DNA of 9,627 nt, from assembly GCA_029933535.1 (NCBI GenBank), contig JAOZNZ010000089.1, positions 1-9,627 of the forward strand, written 5' to 3'. The notes below the pieces were generated by a model. The model saw nothing but the letters and a program-made list of their open reading frames with translations, ran no database searches and had not been told where the DNA came from. Below are positions 7,501 to 9,627 of this stretch, piece after piece. This DNA is from a bacterium (lineage in GTDB: Bacteria; Auribacterota; UBA3054; B51-G9). Both the position numbers and the translations under genes were made by a program. Numbering within the stretch: the stretch's first letter is position 1; every line of letters begins with the position of its first letter.

Positions 7501-8874
7501 AAAATATGAATTGTTTATCCCGAACGTATTACCCATTACACATACATTGTCGATAACTACTTCATGAGCATTACTGCCGATGTATAGAAAAGCGATATAA
7601 ACCGGATTCATCCCCTTATATGAAGTGATATCAATTTTCTTTGTAACAAAATTGCCTGAATCATCATACAAGTCGAGGAGTTCAACAAAATCATTATCGG
7701 CAGGATTCCCGCTCCCATCGGAAATCAGAACACCGGTGTAATCGTATTCAGGACTGCCGAAAATTATTTCATCGAATTGCAAAAATAATTTCTCGGGAAA
7801 ATTATCCGATAAATCTATCGGCGGAGAGACAAACCAATTCGTTGATGTAACAGGAGATCTCCGATGATATAGTCCGGGCGCAGGATTGCCAAATCCAATT
7901 TGTTCCCACGTGGGTGAAGGATCCGCGAAAGAGTAGTTTAGCCAGCCATTCGGGAAAGTATCCCACGTCTCACACGGAAGAGGATAATCTGTCCACGTTG
8001 ACACGGTTACAATCTGTGCCGTGCCGGTAAACATGTTGTCGCTTGATACAATCTGCACTGTTGATGTCGATTGGTCACCGGCAATAACATCGGACGGCAC
8101 TTGAACCTGAACAGTGAAAGTTTCATTGCCGTTGTTTGTGATGACTCCTGTATTAACTGGTCCGAGTGTATTCCAGGGATCGCTGATATATGAGATATTG
8201 AAACTCGTATCGGTCAATGTTTTGTTTATCAATGTGACGGAATAATTGACATTGTTCCCGGGAAGGCCGGAACCTGTCTGGTCCATAGGATCGGTATCTA
8301 CTCGGGGAAGATTATCAAACACTTGTACTTTATCAACACACATATCACTTGTGAAACTATCTCCCGTAATTCCACGAATCCGAAGAATCACATTCGGCAT
8401 GCCTGCATAATCGCCAAGGTCAACTTCAGCTTTTCTCCACGGATCGGATTCAGATGTCTGCTGCTCGCCTGCCAAACTCCAAACGCTCAAAGCCCAGGAA
8501 CCGGTATAAACATCAACATGTAAATCGCCCATACTATTTCCGTACATAAAATAATAGAAAGTCATGCCGGGATTTGTTAATTCGCTAAAATCAAATTCTG
8601 CATCAAGAGAGGCAATATTACTGGGATTGAACCCGGAAGCTTCGGTATAAATATACCAGCTTCCATCATAAGCGCCTTCAGGGCCTGTGCCGGATGAAAT
8701 TGTCTGACCGGTGTTGCGTGTCCAGTCGAAGTCATTCGACACATCCGGCTGCCAAACATCGAATCCGGATTCAAAACTTTCAAGATACGGGAAATTGTTA
8801 ACAGCGGCAAAAGTTGGCAAAGAAATAAGTAACGCAATAGTGAGGATTATCCCCGTAAAGATTTTGTTTTTCAT
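4492..8874 (-). CDS. Large secreted multi-domain protein with MAM domain and PEP-CTERM sorting signal
   Basis: This 1460-residue protein starts at an ATG followed by a clear signal peptide (MKNKIFTGIILTIALLISLPTFA). Domains, by eye: MAM-like 30-188 (FDW, TGP, Y-x-E-A-S and RG spacing); NEW3/CARDB-like beta sandwich 190-293; choice-of-anchor J-like 298-445 (CETWDTFPNGW...TNWFVSPPIDLS); two beta-rich regions 450-760; carboxypeptidase-regulatory-like 763-840; propeller-like repeats 978-1160 (LYAIDDQNNF, LYTIDPADGTATLIGTI, SIDKITGAGTIIGSL); two ASH/choice-of-anchor D-like domains about 1242-1325 and 1337-1428. The C-terminus is IPEP (1432-1435), a hydrophobic segment (CLFVICSLFMFYLM) and Arg-Arg-Lys: the PEP-CTERM pattern handled by exosortase. 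No catalytic motif was found, so cell-surface or matrix adhesion, or polymer binding, is the likeliest role (inference). It is first after the promoter at 9060-9088 and is followed at 65 bases by the nuclease gene. Confidence 0.93.
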   Translation of the reverse strand: MKNKIFTGIILTIALLISLPTFAAVNNFPYLESFESGFDVWQPDVSNDFDWTRNTGQTISSGTGPEGAYDGSWYIYTEASGFNPSNIASLDAEFDFSELTNPGMTFYYFMYGNSMGDLHVDVYTGSWALSVWSLAGEQQTSESDPWRKAEVDLGDYAGMPNVILRIRGITGDSFTSDMCVDKVQVFDNLPRVDTDPMDQTGSGLPGNNVNYSVTLINKTLTDTSFNISYISDPWNTLGPVNTGVITNNGNETFTVQVQVPSDVIAGDQSTSTVQIVSSDNMFTGTAQIVTVSTWTDYPLPCETWDTFPNGWLNYSFADPSPTWEQIGFGNPAPGLYHRRSPVTSTNWFVSPPIDLSDNFPEKLFLQFDEIIFGSPEYDYTGVLISDGSGNPADNDFVELLDLYDDSGNFVTKKIDITSYKGMNPVYIAFLYIGSNAHEVVIDNVCVMGNTFGINNSYFVSPASAVVDCSQATTTFRGSLYINGETGPAGPAADISAEVGVGIPGTDPGDNFNWLWYPAAYIGPDGIYDIFESTPTIDAAGEFDVVYRYRKGAAAWTYADLDGSSNGYDSSEAGKLTILQTSPGELIYEQVLSDPGFVFPATMFSNDLPALSYTVADDFDMSVEADIRELRWQGSYQMGSSRDNVLGFNVRFYANAGSNAFAVSDHPGSVLYSGFYPGLACEKLIADNMYQYQLSLSSPFHVSNTGKYWFSVQMVSLDNDTSWFITTTHAPIAGSAALYTTDTNWFSIGADLGIEFYGSYTNAGILSGTVTAAHSGEPIRGAVIDAIGPTNLSTVTESDGTYKLPLPLGTYDIYAAARNYVTVDVSGVSFTISGQTAIEDFSLVGSLLTYGPPQIEEILNVGEVVTNTITVTNSGPRDIDYRVVLANGFASTSGYATLSSMLSVPINISPSDGRFERGASPVSIGAPPVDFAKNNVAASSAENMILGVPTGPLSYGTVGSDKSLITFYTEAPAASTVVGIPGVDFIWASDFLASDLSILYAIDDQNNFLAINSVDASSIMLGMSMPSPGLSWSGLAGDPDGTLYASATSISESELYTIDPADGTATLIGTINNSPACIAIAINSVGEMYGFDLVNDSLISIDKITGAGTIIGSLGFDANFGQGMDFDYETDILYLAAFNNGTFQPELRIADVITGNTTNIGTFSVDQVGSMAVAVMSSPDWAAVSTNEGSIAAGGVDTFEVIFDSNTVSNKGTYTAKLIFYGGFVNEVPHMPLTMHIADGPMLSAPSQIDFGAVHVNVMSNIPLLIKNAGYGVITGQLQNIVEPFGVNGTTNYILPSLNSTELGTYFMPTGPGYFTNVISLTGGGGRSVMLTGSAAPTLKATPDVVRFADTWLDTTNTIVVLCENVGNGVVTGDVSGATPPFYLGCNTNYSLASYDSTYLCVYFVPTAMGTYSTTLTLTGGGGISLNVKGEGIPEPCLFVICSLFMFYLMRRKLFCGNKRI

Positions 8875-8896
8875 GATTTAATAGTTTTTGTTTAAG

Positions 8897-8977
8897 GAGA
8901 AAATTAATCCACGAGCACGCAAGTGCCTCGGGATAAATTTAAAATTTTAAATTCATCACAACGGGATGAATTTTCTC
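8897..8977. repeat. Bipartite palindromic element, copy B (81 bp, intact)
   Basis: Outer ends GAGAAAATT (8897-8905) and AATTTTCTC (8969-8977) are perfect inverted repeats. The centre AAATTTAAAATTTTAAATT holds an 18-base perfect palindrome. The left hairpin has arms AATCC/GGAT, CGAG/CTCG (one bulged C) and CAC/GTG around a GCAA loop. The right hairpin is AAATTCATC/GATGAATTT around ACAACGG. Compared with copy A, the left stem changes one G-C pair to A-T on both sides, keeping the pairing. The copy lies between the promoter at 9060-9088 and the start at 8874, so it would be transcribed in the 5' leader; its arm ends 22 bases before the ATG. Confidence 0.85.
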
Positions 8978-9005
8978 TGGTAAATGAAATGTTAAAAGTA
9001 ACCTC

Positions 9006-9020
9006 TTGAGATCCACTCAA
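9006..9020. other. Small hairpin in the leader of the large secreted-protein gene
   Basis: TTGAG (9006-9010) and CTCAA (9016-9020) pair around a five-base loop. It lies about 35-45 bases after the predicted transcription start and upstream of copy B, so the ~180-base leader may carry three hairpins in series. The stem is short and may be chance. Confidence 0.35.
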
Positions 9021-9059
9021 TAATAATTAAATTGCTATTAAGTGTACTCTTACAAATAA

Positions 9060-9088
9060 ATTATATTATTTTTACCGGTTTTAGTCAA
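9060..9088 (-). promoter_or_regulatory. Sigma70-type promoter for the large secreted-protein gene
   Basis: On the minus strand TTGACT (9083-9088) and TATAAT (9060-9065) are separated by exactly 17 bases. That is one mismatch to the bacterial consensus with the optimal spacing. It reads toward the ATG at 8874, predicting a start near 9053 and an untranslated leader of about 180 bases that contains copy B. With nothing else convincing before the nuclease gene, it may drive the three-gene run down to the left edge. Confidence 0.75.
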
Positions 9089-9140
9089 GGTATCCCGGCT
9101 TTCTAATCAGAAAATATTCGAAAAATATTGCAAAACAAAG

Positions 9141-9200
9141 GCCCCCTTTTTTAAAGTGGGACATCCCGAGTATTCCCTCGGGAGTGGGGCAGGGGGGATT
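9141..9200. repeat. G-rich dispersed palindrome, intergenic copy
   Basis: An outer CCCCC (9142-9146) faces GGGGGG (9192-9197); a central hairpin pairs CCCGAG (9165-9170) with CTCGGG (9177-9182) around TATTCC. The 22 bases at 9161-9182 match 720-741 in the coding sequence of the left paralogue with one difference in the loop, while the flanks share only a G/C-rich character. It is a member of the dispersed element family that invaded that gene. Confidence 0.7.
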
Positions 9201-9240
9201 TCAATTGCATTTTTTCCGATTAGCCTTTAATTATATGTTA

Positions 9241-9338
9241 CTCGAAAGAGGTTCAGCCGCAAAGCGGCGTAAGCAATTAGCCTCGCATTTAAATGCGAGG
9301 AATACAATTAATAAACGTATTCCGTCCGAAAAGGACGG
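9241..9338. other. Cluster of four hairpins, possible structured RNA or REP-like array
   Basis: Four stems occur in about 100 bases: CTC-GAAA-GAG (9241-9250), GCCGC-AAA-GCGGC (9256-9268), the perfect 20-base palindrome CCTCGCATTTAAATGCGAGG (9281-9300), and CCGTCC-GAAAA-GGACGG (9322-9338). Outer GTA/TAC bases can extend the last one. The loops are short and A-rich on the plus strand, which suggests the plus strand is the structured one. A 64-codon plus-strand reading frame covers the same bases but reads like translated hairpins. The family is not recognised. Confidence 0.5.
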
Positions 9339-9380
9339 TACATTTTATTCGATAAACGACATAAACCAATGGTTATAATC

Positions 9381-9415
9381 AAAAAAAATCGTTGTTGATC
9401 GTGCTGTGTGGCACG
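9381..9415 (-). terminator. Rho-independent-like terminator after the alpha-glucuronidase gene
   Basis: On the minus strand the stop codon is followed at once by CGTGC-CACACA-GCACG, then ATCAACAACGAT and eight T residues (A-run at 9381-9388). The 11-base gap between the main stem and the T-run is longer than usual; the small ATC/GAT pairing in between may stack on it. The position directly after the gene supports the call. Confidence 0.5.
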
Positions 9416-9627
9416 TTACTTCTTTTTCGCCTTATCATCTATACCGGAACGCTTTCTGAAATATCCATTAATCGAATCCCGCCAGACAATTGCATGGTCA
9501 TGCTGGTCCTCAAATCGAGCCAGAATATGCGCATACCGCGCATCATCGATTAATCCCTTCAATCCTTTCCAGGCATCAATGAAATCTGCTTCAACATTTT
9601 TAATGCAAGGTAAATTAGTAACAGCAG
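9416..9627 (-). CDS. GH67-like alpha-glucuronidase, C-terminal 69 residues
   Basis: The stop TAA is at 9416-9418 and the frame is open to the window edge. The tail contains DDARYAHILARFEDQ, HDHAIVWRDSINGYF and RKRSGIDD, which I recognise as the conserved end of bacterial GH67 alpha-glucuronidases (Q...HA..WRD..N.YF...SGI.D). Those enzymes release (4-O-methyl)glucuronic acid from the ends of xylan-derived oligosaccharides. The catalytic domain lies outside the window, so only the C-terminal module supports the name. A run of Lys residues ends the protein. A terminator follows, so it is probably a separate transcript from the secreted-protein genes. Confidence 0.65.
   Translation of the reverse strand, partial: AVTNLPCIKNVEADFIDAWKGLKGLIDDARYAHILARFEDQHDHAIVWRDSINGYFRKRSGIDDKAKKK

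Noticed and set aside
8875..9100. Bacteroidetes-type promoter (TTG / TAnnTTTG)
   Set aside because: No properly spaced pair was found near the start, whereas a sigma70-type pair with 17-base spacing is clear.
9184..9378. 64-codon plus-strand reading frame
   Set aside because: It spans the G-rich palindrome end and all four hairpins, lacks a ribosome site, and its translation matches nothing I recognise.

Overview
The window looks like part of a chromosome from an environmental, carbohydrate-degrading bacterium. The large secreted proteins, a C-terminal PEP-CTERM sorting signal, and a GH67-type alpha-glucuronidase C-terminus next door fit the PVC group (Lentisphaerae, Kiritimatiellota or Verrucomicrobia) best. 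That placement is inference: there is no rRNA or other marker here. A textbook sigma70-type promoter and the lack of clear Shine-Dalgarno sites before the starts were also seen.

All convincing genes read on the minus strand. From right to left they are: the 3' end of a GH67-like alpha-glucuronidase gene (9416-9627, cut by the window edge); a 540-base intergenic region with a terminator, a cluster of hairpins, a G-rich palindrome, a strong promoter and a leader element; a 1460-residue multi-domain secreted PEP-CTERM protein (4492-8874); a 201-residue ERCC4/XPF-type structure-specific nuclease (3821-4426); and a second, closely similar secreted protein (start 3649), whose last ~315 residues lie beyond base 1. 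The two secreted proteins are tandem paralogues, collinear almost throughout.

The most unusual part is a non-coding repeat seen three times (8897-8977, 4444-4525, 3673-3819), once upstream of each complete start codon. Each copy is a two-hairpin palindrome. It has outer arms GAGAAAATT/AATTTTCTC, a central AT palindrome (AAATTTAAAATTTTAAATT) and two hairpins whose stems differ in sequence but keep their pairing. The nuclease gene sits tightly between two copies. One copy also encodes the last residues and stop codon of the PEP-CTERM protein. This could be a shared 5'-leader regulatory structure, or a mobile REPIN-like palindrome family, possibly connected with the nuclease.

A second, different repeat cluster has entered the coding sequence of the left paralogue in frame (about 590-832). 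It adds roughly 63 residues that the right paralogue lacks. It contains two 36-base tandem hairpins with compensatory changes, a GTGGATAA-bounded palindrome whose core recurs at 9161-9182, and a C5/G5 hairpin.
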